A stretch of DNA of 64,000 bases from positions 57,022,156 through 57,086,155 of the forward strand of contig JAHLJT010003656.1 of assembly GCA_031308135.1 (NCBI GenBank), written 5' to 3'. A program made the position numbers and the translations under genes. Below are positions 1 to 12,310 of the stretch, piece after piece. The notes beneath the pieces were generated by a model. That model was given only the letters and a program-made list of their open reading frames with translations. It was not told the DNA's origin and did not search any database. Position 1 is the first letter of the stretch, and each line of letters starts with the position of its first letter. This stretch comes from Acheta domesticus (Eukaryota > Arthropoda > Insecta > Orthoptera > Gryllidae).

Positions 1-265
1 TTTGGGACACCGGCAGCTCGTGTTGTATGCGCTTGTATGTATCTTTGCGTGATGTTTGCTGTTTCTGGTGCTACAGCGTTATTATTTTGCGACGTTGTGG
101 ATATTGGTTCACTTCTTACGATCCACAAGTGTGTGGAATTTGTTACAAATCATGGTTTAGTATTGTTGTTGTTTTGGCTGCAACGAGAAGTACGTGAAAG
201 AAGGAGGAGTCACGTTTCATAGGTAGGTTATTAATTTGTTTTAATATTTTGTCATACTCTTTTAG

Positions 266-1830
266 TTGTGCATTCATGCATTGCATGCATTTTCGGATGT
301 ATCATGGATGATTTTAGTGGATTTGTTGAGCATTCTAGTTTTCCTAAAGATGAAACAAGGAAGAAAGTGTGGGTGCAAAAGCTTAGGAGGGAGAATTTTA
401 CTCCTACAAAATTTTCCAAAGTTTGTTCAAAACATTTTGAAGAAAACTGTTTTGATAGAGAAAAGTTTGGAGGTGTTTGGCTTAAAGCTGATGCAGTACC
501 TACAATATTCAATTTTCCCAAACACTTGAATAAGCAAACTGCGAGAAGAAAATCTCCTGTAAAAAGAACAACAAATATTGGTAAGGTTATAGGAATCTTG
601 AAATATTTTCTGTGTAGAATTGTAATAATTAATGAGGAATATTTTTCTGATACATTTGTCTGTTGTTTCAGCAACACAATCTAGTTCAAAGGCTTCTTCA
701 TCTGTACCTTCTGCAGATGAGTCACACTGTGTAAATAATGACACATCATCAACTGAAAGGATTTCTGCAAGCAGAAAGCGTCCTTTGAGGTATGTGCTAC
801 TTGACTAATATTCTCTCAACAATAGGATTCCCCATAAAACAATGAAATAGTTTCCTCACAATGTTCCTCAATGTAAAATAATTCCAAAATTCTTTTTCTT
901 TTCAAGAAGTGAAATAACAGTTTAACTTTCTGTTAAAATTCTACAATTATGTTGTATTAAAATTTTTGTCCATTTATTTATTTCATAGATATATTGGTGA
1001 CTTCGTTGATGAAGATATGGACTCTCCATTAAAAGCGAGACAAGTGTTAAAGATAGCTCGTAAACAGGTCTGTGAACAGAAAAAAAGATTGTGCATTTAC
1101 GGTCTCAGAATATGAAGTTCAGGAGGAAAATTTCATCATTGGAAAATCTTCTTACTGAAATCAAAGAAAAAGCACAAATGTCTGATGATGCTCTTCACGT
1201 CTTAGAGGTATGACTTTTAATACACTCTCACAGTATGATCTAATTAGGAGTATTTAATTTTAAAGATCTTAAATTTCACTTGTCACATTGAATCTCTAGA
1301 TGTCTATTAGACGCATAACTAAATGAGAGTGAAAGGTGTATTTGTTGAAGTATTGTGTTTGTATATGATGAACAAATTAAATGCAAATTAAGGTTGTTGA
1401 TAAACATGCAAATTAAGGTTATTGTTAATATATCTTACACATGTTATCCTTTGCACATTAGAGTGAGGGTATGGAAGACAACAAAATATACTTGTATCTG
1501 ATACTTTTCTTGATTACCCTGATGAGATGTGTTGATAACGCACTTAGTTATTTTTTGTAAAGTGGTCGTTTAATGCTATTATCTTATCTTCTCATGAATG
1601 TAAATATCTATTTTCAAAAACATTTTAATTAAAAATATCATTTATTGAATATTTTTTATTGATATCATTTATTATTTCTTTCAGACGACTCTCCCAGGTC
1701 CCAGTAAGGAATTGGTGAAGAAGTCAGTCTTTGACGAAAGAGGGCAGTATCCTCCAGATCTGAGGTCATTTGCCATGACACTGCAATTTTATTCTTCTAA
1801 AGCTTATAATTATGTACAAGAAAACGCTAA
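266..1830 (+). pseudogene. THAP-domain / P-element-type transposase N-terminal region, interrupted
   Basis: Four spliced segments fit in phase: 266-580, 672-789, 989-1207 and 1685-about 1830, each with AG acceptors and GT donors (GTAAGG at 581, GTATGT at 790, GTATGA at 1208). The first encodes a C2CH THAP zinc finger: C-I-F-G-C, a spacer of about 40 residues, then C-S-K-H-F. The third and fourth read KARQVLKIARKQVCEQ, a basic coiled-coil stretch, then TLPGPSKELVKK and LRSFAMTLQFYSSKAYNYV. These are the order and motifs of P-element/THAP9-like transposases before their catalytic domain. A one-base loss near 1095-1100 shifts the frame in the third segment. Just after the Y-N-Y-V motif the sequence runs into an unrelated repeat at 1828, so the RNase H-like catalytic part is absent. 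It could instead be a host THAP gene truncated by the same insertion. Confidence 0.75.
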
Positions 1831-2003
1831 AAACCGAAAAATTAAGAAAATGACAGAAAAATGTACTTTTGGCGGTGATAGATAGCAGCTGGCAAGAAAG
1901 AGTTTGTGACATTCGGAATAGCTAGCGAAGACCCATGGAAATAGAAAACTAATACGGGAAAGTCAGAAAAATACAAGAAATCCATTCTGTAGCACCACTA
2001 GTT
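1828..2003 (-). repeat. Family A repeat, terminal fragment that cuts off the THAP gene
   Basis: This is the reverse complement of the end seen at 22875 and 48693 (A-A-C-T-A-G-T-G-G-T-G-C-T-A-C-A-G start, then the GCTAGCTATTCGGAATTGCC block). It follows directly on the last THAP/P-transposase codons, so it looks like the insertion that ended that reading frame. Only the outer 175 bases of the family are present. Confidence 0.7.
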
Positions 2004-2009
2004 ACTAGT

Positions 2010-5000
2010 AAACTAGTAAATTCTTTGAAAAATATGTACTTCAGCTTTTAGGTCAAAGACCCCCCATTTCGATCAGGTTTTTGTCCAGTTTTCCTGATCC
2101 ATTGAGCAAATGCTGTGATGGCCCCTTGTTTTTCTTTTGGACATAAATGTAGCTTCACTATGCCCACGTTTTCTTGAGCTTACTTGCTAGTATTTTTAGG
2201 AGTAACTGTTACTGTTACTGTTTTGTTAGTAATACAAAGTAAAAAAATTAAAACCTTCAGTTTGTTTATCGATACAAATAGGTTTTATATAACTCGGGAG
2301 GGAAAATGTCTAATGTTTGTAGTTAAAATATTGGGAAGAGCTTTTGAAGCTCAAGAAAATGAGTGCAGATTGTACTTCTCCCCCATACATCACATACTGT
2401 TTTTGACTAAATAAATCAAAATATAAATCAAAGATAAAAAGCCTTTTATTTTCCTCTATAAATCCTTGAAATAACCTTTTGATAACTTGCTATTATAAAT
2501 GTCACTAATGTAATATGAATGACTGATGAAATATCATTTTGATAACTTGCTATTATAAATGTCACTGATGTGGATCAATAGTAAAATGACTAGCATTGAG
2601 TAATAACAGAAATTCGGATTAATGCATCCCATGGAGTTAATTTATTTTACAAATATTTTTTTTATTTATAGTCCTGTGTAATTGTACTTGTAAAACAGGT
2701 TTAGTGGAGTATGCGGTTGAAAGTGACAAGTTTGACAAAAATCGGAATTTTCATGTACTTAAGCAAATAGAGCAGAAAAACTTAAATTCACTTTTCTGCC
2801 ATAAGCAACATTTTTAGTGTTGCTTAATAAATGAGAAAATAACGCTCTAATGAATCATCTAACATACGTATAAAAAGAAATAATTTAATGCGAGACGGGT
2901 GTTCTTACTGACGCCACCCCGCTGTCCCAAAGTCACGTGACACGGGCGCGAGAGATGTTGATACCCGGCCGGGCCTTCTGCGCAGCCCGGTGCGCACTCT
3001 AGTGTATCTCTCCTCTATGATTGCATTACGAGAAAAAGCGTTCAACTGTTTAATCACAAAGTAACCAGTACAACCAACCCATGCTACAGAAAACCGAGAG
3101 TAACGACATTTTTTCCTAACTCATGAAAGTGAAAAAAGTTTATTTTCAATAAGCGATAAACTAGAAATAACAAAAAACATTGTATGTGACTCGTCCTCTA
3201 TTAGTCTTTAAAAACTCGTGACATAAATAACTATTAGTAATGAAATAATTATTTTGTTTTAAATATAATGTTTGAAATGAAAATGAAACATAATGGTTGA
3301 AATAATGTTTGAATTTGTAAGAGAAAATCAGGAGACTAAAAACAATTGTGTGAGAGAAAATCTTGTTGAAAATATTAAATCTACTGTGAAACATTTGAAG
3401 TGATGTTTTCACTACACTTTCATACAAATTCATTATTTACAAGTTCTATGTAATAATCGATTGCCAGTTGCGCGTGATATTTTCATAATGCTAGTATGGA
3501 ACCGTTCATTGTTGTGAAAAAATATGTTTGTCTGTGTTCTATAAGTTCAAAAGAGTTAATGGTGATTTCTGTCTTTTAAGTGCACTAAATCAAAATGTTA
3601 AAAATCCGTTAAAAAAACAAACATCAATTAAACTCTACGCGTGTGTGCATGCAAAAAATCTACATATTTAAAAAGCTGAGGATTTCGTTTAGTAAGACGT
3701 TTCTGCTTTATACTGAACCAAACTTAGTGATTTGTGCTTTAAATCAAAGAAAACGGGCACCAAGTTTATTACAGCTGGATAATTTTAGCTGGGTTTGTAG
3801 TATAAACGCTAAATTTTAATGAAATTGTAAAATTAATAGAACGAATGCTAGTCCTCTTTCATTGGTTGTGTCAAAATTTTCGTGACATTCCAGGAGCAAG
3901 CGTGGGTGAGTTTGAGGTTAGAGTTAGCGAAGTGAAGGTAGATTGAGTTTAAAGATTGAGTTTCTTTAAATGCAAATATTAGTGATATCGCAACGCAATG
4001 TCGAGAAATCATTTGAAACGTGTAAACAACATTCATTTATTATAATAATATGTAGTGCATTAAGTTTTTAAATTAAGGTGGATAACAAGACTTCCTTCTG
4101 TAGTAACATACAACATACATGTTCAGATCTTGGAAAATATAAAACGTTTGAATTACATTTACAGGAACAAGTTTCACTCTCGGTTGAACGTGTGTAGTGA
4201 TTATCAAGAATTTTTTTAACCTCCCTCGGTACAGAAATAGTACTGAACGACATGAAATAATATTCTGAAGGTGTTTTTATTTTCCCTATAGTGTATATTT
4301 AGAACTTTTCTGTTGTAACCTGTCTACAATTCTTCCTTTTGTCCGATGTACTCGCAAAGGTTCCAATATGGTGACTTAGATACGGCTTAAAATAATTACA
4401 TTCTGAATTAAACAATACAGACGCTTTAAGTACAGACCTTTCAAAAACTTAAAAATCAACAAACTACGCTCTTCATTTGCCAGTCAAAGCGGACAATGGT
4501 CTACTATTCGTATTTTATTTCGTAAATTAAAGAGAACACAGATTTTCTCCGTTTGCTGAATCTTCTCGCAAGCGTCAATACTTCTTGTGTATCTTTTAAT
4601 AAAATAAGTCTCTGTGAACAACTGGATGGTAAAACTGGTGTTCAAGAACAAATAGTGTTTTTTAAGAGTTCCTTGATACAAATGAACGACGAAAACTGAC
4701 GAGTGAGAGTAAAATATATCTCCACAATGCAACTTGTTTGTCAGTTCAGAAAATCTAATATTGAAATGGATTAATTGTTTGCCCTTATTTATTTTGCGCT
4801 ATGTACTAACTTTTAATTTATGTGACTTTCTTCCAGGAATAAAATTAATAATTTTTTTCCATTTTTCAACAGAAAAGAATCTATAATATACAAAACAAGT
4901 CTTAGTTTTTATATATTATAATGCCATTCTTTATTCTAAGAATATAATTAAAATTTTGTTAGTTAATCCATTTGTAACTTCAGCACTAAATTTGTCTAAT

Positions 5001-5271
5001 ATATATACTCATTATTGTATTTCATACTATTTGAGTGTGCTCAATAATTAAAAATGTAATTAAATACTTTCAAAATGTGATTAAATTAAATTAATAAAAT
5101 ATTCAAAACGTATCTTCATAGCCATTCGTTGCGGAGTACATCTATTCAGTTACACGAATTATTGATTTAAGACCTTGTCTTCTCCGCTTTTTTACTTTTT
5201 CCAACGTTAAAGAATTCCTTCCTTTCCTTTATTTATCGTAAGCAAGCTCTTTTATTTTATGTAATTCGATA

Positions 5272-5302
<31 letters not shown>

Positions 5303-5960
5303 TAACAATGCAATTTTATTCACTTTTTTCTGAAGACGATGTTCGGATTTTCAATGGCAACAATTCGAAAATAGAATTATGACTTTATACAATTTTTGTT
5401 CAAGCCAGAAAATAACTTTTAATTTTTGATATCCATAGATTAAATATATTCTGCAGAATATATTTTCGTTAAGATAATTCTGTTATTCAGAAATACGTGG
5501 CCAAAATATAAATGTATATTTTGTTATCCTCAACTGTGAAGTCAAGTGAAAGCTTCGAGGAGTTGCTTAATGAACATGTACAGAATGAATAGAAATGCCC
5601 GCCAATTAACGGAAACCTGTTTCACACAACGTATCGCCGCTGTGGAGGTAAAGAGTGCACCTGATGGTCTTTGCAACTAAAAAGAATGCAAATTGGTGTT
5701 CGTGCTGGCATGAACTTCAGCTTCCTTAAAAGAAATGCATCTTTAAATGAAAAGCCAATCTTACTTTCTACACACCAGTCTTACTTGTAATACCAAAGTA
5801 GATTTATTAACATAATTCGATTTTTCAGTTGAATGATATTAAATATTCGTCTCAGATGGATGTAAATATTATCTAGCAATAAGTAACAATATAGTTATTA
5901 AATGAAATATTTCCACAGCTAAGGCTGCCAAAGGGTGTCTTTCGAAGTACCGTTGTAATT
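2010..5960. other. AT-rich stretch with no recognised gene
   Basis: I see only short chance reading frames here. An (AAT)n microsatellite lies at about 5272-5301, and a 27-base segment around 2480-2500 recurs near 2538-2565. The GC-rich patch at 2895-3005 contains no credible exon. No splice-supported coding block or RNA gene was recognised. Confidence 0.5.
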
Positions 5961-5962
5961 GT

Positions 5963-6130
5963 GATAATGGTAATTGGTATCATTCACAGATTGATGGTAA
6001 CACATTTTGTCCATGAGAATGCGAATTTCTTATGTCCCCTTGTGGAATATCTTTTGAGTAGTTTTTACATTTGTCGACATACTACGTATATAATAGAACG
6101 AATGATTTTATCCTTTAAATCCATTTTATT
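5963..6130 (+). repeat. Direct repeat, upstream copy flanking the GC-rich block
   Basis: GGTAATTGG...CATTCA, GATTGATGGTAACACATTT and TCCATGAGAATG recur in the same order and orientation at 7944-8105, followed in both by a poorly conserved AT-rich part ending in AATAGAAC-GATG and a run of TTAAATC. The two copies bracket 1.8 kb of very GC-rich sequence. The family is not recognised. Confidence 0.6.
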
Positions 6131-6299
6131 GATTTAATAGGTATGTAGTACATAGGTTTGCAGCTGTGGCAGTGCAGTTACGACACTCCAAAATGTTTCT
6201 TGCGAGTTCGCACCATTTTCGCCGGGTCCGAGCCGCAAGCTCCGCCGCCGCCAACCGCAACCTCCGCGTGCGCCACCGCGAGGTAACCGGCGAGTTGAG

Positions 6300-7480
6300 C
6301 TCATGGCGCCAAAGCAGCGCGTGAATCACGAGCGCGTCCAACAGGCGACCCGCGCCGGAAGGCGGGGCGCCGGCCGCGGCCGCGCGCGACTCCGCGGTCG
6401 GCGACGCGACGCGATGCGGCACAGCGCGGCGCGGCGCGACGCGGCGTTCAACTCTCTGCAGCCAGCGCTCGGAATACCCCTGATGTCAGCGCAGGAGGCC
6501 AGGGCTTCGACCCGCGACCGCTCCCTCCCCGACACGTCCCGCCAAGCTTCGCCCCGCCCCTCCCCGCGCTGCCCGGCTTGCTCCGCTTCGCCCAGCTCCG
6601 CTCTGCCCTGCCCCGCTCCGCCCCGCTCCACTTGTTTTGCCAGCGCTCTCCGCAGATCCGTTCTCCCCCGCCCCGCCCCGTCCCGCCCCATCCCGCCCCG
6701 CCCCGTCCCGTCCCGTCCCGCCCTGTCCCGTACCGCCCCGTCCCGTCCCGTCCCGTCCCGCCCCGTCCCATCCCGTCCCCGTCGTGTCCTGCCCGCCCCG
6801 CTCAGCTCCGCCCCACCCTGCCTCGCTCCGCCCCACCCCGCCCCGCCCCGCTCCGCTCCTCCGCCCCGCTCCCCCCTTCTCGCCCCGTCTCATTTCGTCC
6901 CGCCCCGCCTCGCGGCGCGACGCGGCCCGCGAACTCGCCGCGGCAAAGCAAACACGCTCGACGGCAGCGGCAAAGCGCGCTCAAACGGGCGAGGCCGTCG
7001 CGGCAGCTGCTCCGCTCCGCCCTGCGCGGCGGCCTGCCCAGCCCAGCCCAGCCCGGCCTCGCGGCTCTTGCGCAAGCCCCCACATCTGCCGGGCGGGCGA
7101 GCGAATGTGTTTCCCATCAGGGGCGCAGCTCGCAGAGGGCGCGGCCGCGACGCCCACGACGCCCACTGCCCGTCACAGCCCGGGGTCCTCCGGCGACGCC
7201 CACCCGCCCGCCCACGCGCCCGCCGCCCACCGCCCTCCGCGCTCCACGCGCCACCGGCGGCGGCCGCGGCGCGGCGTGGGTGGAGGTCAGGCTGGACGCC
7301 CAGGAGCGCGCGTCCGCCTGCCGCCTGCTTCCCCACGCCAGTGGAAAGCTGGCGGCGTGGCCCTACCCAGGTGTAATTGCGGTGCGTTGCGAGACGACGT
7401 ATCCGGCTGCCAGCCTGACAGAGCACCATTGCTTCTCGAAGGTGAGGATAAACCATTAAGGCAGCTGTCCGCTTGGGAAT
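6300..7480. repeat. GC-rich low-complexity block with (CCCGT/CCCGC)n array
   Basis: From about 6660 to 6900 the plus strand is a degenerate pentamer array of CCCGT, CCCGC and CCCAT units. The flanks are G+C-rich with many CpGs. Several long reading frames overlap here on both strands, as expected of stop-poor GC-rich DNA, and none shows a recognisable domain, so I do not call a protein. It could be a CpG-island-like promoter region for a neighbouring gene, or expanded satellite. A shorter array of the same C-rich units lies at 62040-62140. Confidence 0.7.
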
Positions 7481-7940
7481 GAGTAAATTTCCCCCTGCTG
7501 TAACTAAGTATACTCGGTCTGTTCGCCGTCCTTTAGCATGTGTGATACCACAATGCTTCCCCCGGCCCCGCGTACGGGCGTTTCCGCCATGGGTCGTCGT
7601 CTTCGGCGATCACCCACGCCTGCGCCGTACTCGCCACCCTTCGGAGGATTTCCCAGCTCCCGGCACTCGGCGTGCTGGGCTGCCTCCCAGCGCAGTTCCC
7701 TTTTCCGCCGCCGCCACCGAGGCCTTTTATAGACCTCCTGGAATCGCGGCCAAAACCGGCGTCTCGATTGCATCTAGCTTTGGGCGAGGGGCTGGCGGCT
7801 CTCACGACTTCGCTTCGTGCGACCGCTTCCTCGGAATGGACGGCAGAGACCAGAATGCGCCATTGAGGCTCCGGTAGAATTTTGTGGCGTTCTGCCGTGT
7901 ACGCTGAAGGCGTCCACTGCCAAAATATAGTTGTAAGTGT
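7480..7940. other. GC-rich sequence without a recognised gene
   Basis: The G+C content stays high and short frames exist on both strands, but I see neither conserved domain motifs nor matched splice sites. It lies between the C-rich array and the downstream copy of the direct repeat. Confidence 0.4.
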
Positions 7941-7943
7941 AGG

Positions 7944-8105
7944 TAGAGGTAATTGGCACCATTCAATGGGTTGATAGTCACACATTTAGTCCCCGAGAAT
8001 GAGAGTTTTATAGCTCTACTAATGAAATATCTCGAGTTGATTCTTTCATCGACTTACATACGTAATAGAACTGATGCTCTATTACCTTAAATCGATTTAA
8101 TTGTA
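7944..8105 (+). repeat. Direct repeat, downstream copy flanking the GC-rich block
   Basis: This is the partner of 5963-6130 in the same orientation. The best conserved parts are GGTAATTGGCACCATTCA, the TTGATAGTCACACATTTAG block and the end around ATAGAACTGATGCTCTATTAC. Divergence is considerable, so the duplication is old or the two are independent copies of one repeat family. Confidence 0.6.
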
Positions 8106-8411
8106 ACCCATCCCGAGCCTTTTCGACTCAGAGAGTCGGGGATAAATCAGTCGTAATGAGCGCCTTGATGATGATGGATAAATATTTATAATAACGGGGA
8201 AAATAACGAAATGAAAGGAAGATCTAATTTACTCGTGAAAAAACCGTCACAAACATGTTTCGTTCCTGTTGGAACGATCACCGTCGGAGCCTTTGCTACC
8301 CATTTCCGAAATGCGAGCGCGCTATTGCCCCAAAAGCAAGCCCTTTTGATTGCAAACAAGCAGACTGGACTCTGAGGGTTTGTTGGGCGAACGTTTCGGG
8401 TGCGCACCCAC

Positions 8412-8523
8412 CTGAGTCGATGGCGATGGCGGCCGCGGGGGCGACCAGCGCCAACAGGGCCGCGACCGAGACGCACAGCGCCGCCGCTGCCGCCGCCGCC
8501 GTCGCCGTCCTCGTGGTGTGCAT
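8412..8523 (-). CDS. Possible first coding exon with a signal peptide
   Basis: Starting at an ATG at 8523, the minus strand encodes M-H-T-T-R-T-A-T, a run of seven alanines, then LCVSVAALLALVAPAAA and IAIDS. This has the shape of a cleavable signal peptide: a basic residue, a hydrophobic core and an A-x-A-like end. It stops at a very good splice donor, CAG|GTGGGT, at 8411. The frame is open upstream for another 41 codons, but those are Arg/Gly/Glu-rich and look like 5' leader. No partner exon was found below 8412, so the product is unknown. The exon is GC-rich like the surrounding 8.4-8.8 kb, and a chance open frame in GC-rich DNA cannot be excluded. Confidence 0.4.
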
Positions 8524-8934
8524 GCTGCCGCGGCCGTGCGCTCGCGCCGACTGAGCCTCCTCGCGCCTTCGGAGTCGCCTGCTCCTCCCGCTTCCTGCTC
8601 CGGCTCCCGCGCCGTTCCCTTGCCGCTCTCCCGCTTCTTCTCCCACTTCGCCGGCGCAGTCGCCGGGCGCGGTGGTCGTCGCCCACGTGCGCGCGCCGCC
8701 GCCCCGCGAGCCGGCCTCCGCGCGCGCGCTTCCACGAACGCCGCTTTCTTGCGACGCCGCTTCCTCGCCTGATTGTCACCTTATTCGCCACCGACGCGAC
8801 GCGACGCGACGCGATGCGACGCGAGCTGCCTGTACTCCAGAGACGTGATGGAATCCGCCGGCGAAATATGATTTATGTGTAATTGATCGCTCGCCGGGTG
8901 TAGGGGCCGGAATCCTTCACCCCTAGGCTGTCAA

Positions 8935-9245
8935 AAAAGCTTCTTCTTGTCATCCTTCCTCTTCCTTTTCCTCTACTTCTCCTCCTCATTCTTTTTATCT
9001 TAGATTTTCTCCACATTCGTCTTCTTCTTGTCCTTATTCTTTTTATTTTGGATTTTCTCCTTCTTCTTCTTCTTGCCTTCATTCTTTTTATCTTAGATTT
9101 TCTCCTTCTTGTTCTCATTCTTTTTTTCTGAGATTTTCTCCTTCTTTTTCTTCTCTTCCTCCTTCTTATTACCTTCTCCTTTTATCATCTCCTTCGTTTT
9201 TATCTTCTTCTTTTTCGTCTTCTTCTCCTTTTTATCTTCTTCGTA
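8935..9245 (+). repeat. Pyrimidine-rich (TTC/TCC/CTT)n tract
   Basis: About 300 bases are almost entirely C and T on the plus strand, with repeated TTCTTCTT and the phrase TTTTATCTTAGATTTTCTCC recurring every 60 bases or so. Lys/Arg-rich frames on the other strand are a by-product of the repeat. Confidence 0.8.
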
Positions 9246-9249
9246 TTAC

Positions 9250-10260
9250 CACTACTATTTCCAATGCGCTCAGAAATTGGAAGAAATCTACGGAGCGTCT
9301 GCTCTTTCGACGGGTATCTAGGGTTTCGGTAGATACTCAGTAGAGCCGGACAACAACGCCCTATTCCGTTTGTTCTCGGCAGCGATACCAGGCGCGCCGA
9401 TACTACTGTGTCCGAGAATGCCAGTTCCGGAACTACCATTATCGAGAACGAACGATACCGAAACTTTGCCTGTTATCGGTATGCGCCGATCGCATTGAAT
9501 AATTGCTGGAGGCGTCACCGGAGCTCTCACCGCCGTTTAGTGTAGAGCAAAGTCAAGGCAGTCTGGCGGTATGTCTTGTTGAATAAGGCAAAATATTTTT
9601 GCGATTTGCGAGATTTGTGCGTTGACCAATGCACAAGCAATCTAGCGGCACCTGCAATTTTTGTAGATAACCTTCGGCTTTTGACATGCATATAATAAAA
9701 ATAATGAAAACATAACAATTATGATGAATATTTATTTCGCCTTTTCACGTAAATATATTTCAAGACATATTTAACTTTCTAAGCTTTTTTTTTAAATGTA
9801 TTTCTATTTTCTTCTAGTTTGGTTAAAAATGTACGTATAAATGATTTCCACTTTCACCAATTCCAGCCGTTTTGCACCCAACCTCAATTTTTTATCTAGA
9901 TCTAGACCGAGGATATCATTTGTTTTTGAATTTGACATTCTGTATATTTAGATACCACAAGCTCGCTTTCCTCTTAATTCTTTACACAAAGAAAAGAAGT
10001 CACCTATGATTCATGGAGCGCTGGCCTCAGATTCGCATTGCAAACATCACTAGCGTCTCAAGGGGCAAGTCGATTACCCCGACTTCCGACGTTGATATCT
10101 CACCATCCTATATGTTCTTTCAGGAAGGCAAAAGAAATGGAAGGAAGGTTCTGTTAATTGAAAGAATTATGCGTTAGATCTCTTTCGTATGCCAGTGATA
10201 GAATTAAAGTCAATTAATACATTTATTTTTATAATTTCTAGGCTTATAATAAATTAAAAC
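9250..10260. other. No recognised gene
   Basis: A moderately GC-rich patch (9300-9660) and AT-rich sequence follow the pyrimidine tract. I found no domain, splice-supported exon, tRNA or familiar repeat in it. Confidence 0.4.
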
Positions 10261-10262
10261 GT

Positions 10263-10396
10263 TTTTCTATGGCGCAAAATTTTTATAAATTTATTTATTT
10301 TCCCTCATTTAATGTGGTGTATAAATGTAGTGCATTGATGTTTTTGCAAAAATTACATCAATGTAATTTTTTTGAAAGATCTCTCACATCTGCAGC

Positions 10397-10451
<55 letters not shown>

Positions 10452-10856
10452 TTTCCAGCAAATTGTAAACACTATTGAATTTGTAAATTAATGTTCTTCA
10501 AATGACTTCAAATGAAGTGTTCCGAAAACTCAAACATGTTCTGTGCTTCATGTTTCGCATTTTTAGTACCGCTTAAACGCCATGTTCTTAAAAACGGCTA
10601 AAAGTTTTTCTAAGAAAATTTCCATTTAGGAAGAAGTTTAGTGTTCTTTAATATTCTAAAAATGAATATTTCCGTTCTACCATTAGGAAACTGACAACCC
10701 ATGAAAATGTCAAAAAAAATATACTTATGAAGGAAATACGAGAGCAGCTGGCACGAATATATGGCAATTCCGAATATCTAGCCCAGACCCAAGGAAATAG
10801 AAAACTAATACGGGAAAGTCTGTGCCATTTGTAGCACCCCTAGTTTGTTTGTTTTC
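10263..10856 (-). repeat. Family A repeat copy containing an (AT)n microsatellite
   Basis: This matches the copy at 52790-53222: GAAAGATCTCTCAC, TTTGTAAACACTATTG, AGTGTTCTTTAATATTCT, then AAGGAAATAGAAAACTAAT and the terminal TGTAGCACC-CTAGTT. About 25 AT dinucleotides (10398-10447) sit inside it, where the other copy has none. Confidence 0.75.
10398..10447. repeat. (AT)n microsatellite
   Basis: Uninterrupted alternating A and T inside a family A repeat copy. Confidence 0.95.
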
Positions 10857-10859
10857 TTT

Positions 10860-12305
10860 TTCTTTCTTCTTTGGGGTTTCTTGATTATGAGCTCTGTAGA
10901 CTTCGTTAGAGATGTATAAAAAATTTGGTAGCTCTGTAATACGCACGTGTTTATTTGTTTTTCTAGCATCAGAGAGAGAGAGAGAGAGATTGAAGAATCA
11001 ATGTTTTTGATCATTGATTCTCTCCCCTTCCGGTTAGAAAAGTCAGCGTCCTTAAGAAAGTTATTTGCAATAACGACATTAAATGTTTACTACTGGGATT
11101 CTTCCTTTGAATCTCGACGTTTAATAGTTTATGATGTAGTTGACGACTCTGTTATGGAATTTATCTGCCCTCCAAAATGATATAATTAGACGATAGCAGA
11201 TTAATTGGAACACTCGCCCTCCAGAATTGTTTTCCAAAAGTTGAATTACGCTCCATTCGTCTTTTCGTTAAGTGTCACGTATCATTCACAATTGGACGAC
11301 ATTCACACGACATCGTACTCTCCAGATGTGTATATTACTGATACGACACATACTTTTCTGAGGGAATTAGGAATGATTTATAAGCTAGAAACAAAAATAT
11401 TTTCTTTGTAATTATGCGGAATATAACAATAAGCGTAACGTATTTCACGAATAATTAGTTACAAAGAATATCAACCAGTCATTTAATAAAATAACAGCTG
11501 ACTGGAGAAAAGAAAACTCTTTGTTTCTTAAAAAAAAGTCGCATATTTAGCCTTATTTGTTCTCGGGACGCCTAACTGAAAACACCAGTTTTATTTACAT
11601 TTTCTTTTAATAATTTAGTTTTCAGGGACGCAAAAGTTAACCTTGTTGGAATTTAAATAAAGATTCGCAAATTTAACCATTTCAAAACGAGTTGAACTTT
11701 AAAACATGGTTTGTAAACAATGAAAACCAGTGACGTGACAATCTCAAAGATTTCTGTGTTTGCACTACAACCGTCCGAATTTGGAGAGATAATTGACCTC
11801 CCCTCAAACAGTTATCCTTCTACAGTCTTGCTCTCCGAGAAAATACTACGTGTACTCAATATATTTTCTGCAATATTCACAGCAAAGGAGCTCCTTTTCA
11901 TGTTTGGATGACCGAGGATTCCGTCTTGAAGTGAGTGACAGCTCGTATCAACAGATGTCAGTGCGGAACAGATGAAATGGGTTTCTCTATACTGCGATGT
12001 AGTACTCGTCGGGCATTTAAAAAGGTCCTCGCATTTGTAAGAGCAATTTGGGTGACTACTGCCACCCAGGGTCAACTTGACCTTCGGGACAGACGATGTT
12101 CGCATTAAAATTTCCCGGGGTAATACGTCGTGACAAAAACATACGAACAAGTAGGCCAACAGTTTCTGTACTCAGTGGGCTGATGGATGCGTTCGTATTA
12201 ATAAGATCTAGCCCCTGTTGTTAAAGCTACTGTTTAATCGTAGTTGGGCTATAGGCTTTTATATTACTATTATGTGTACAATCTCATACTTTATTCCAGC
12301 ACTCA
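10860..12305. other. AT-rich sequence, no recognised gene
   Basis: A (GA)n run lies at about 10972-10989. The longest open frame (minus strand, 11812-12159) has no recognisable motif and no matched splice sites. Confidence 0.4.
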
Positions 12306-12310
12306 TATTG

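Noticed and set aside
37..222. 61-codon plus frame as the upstream exon of the THAP gene
   Set aside because: No motif and no phase-compatible donor before the THAP exon; the zinc-finger cysteines are already supplied by 266-580.
6303..7482. Long open frames of 280-357 codons on both strands
   Set aside because: They overlap in nearly all frames of a GC-rich (CCCGT)n region, are made of Pro/Ser/Arg or Gly/Arg repeats, and show no domain.
7473..7985. Frames of 130-150 codons on both strands
   Set aside because: GC-rich stop-poor sequence with no domain or matched splice sites.
8873..9118. Lys/Arg-rich 81-codon minus frame
   Set aside because: By-product of the pyrimidine tract on the other strand.
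11812..12159. 115-codon minus frame as a coding exon
   Set aside because: No family resemblance, no convincing splice borders, composition like the surrounding sequence.
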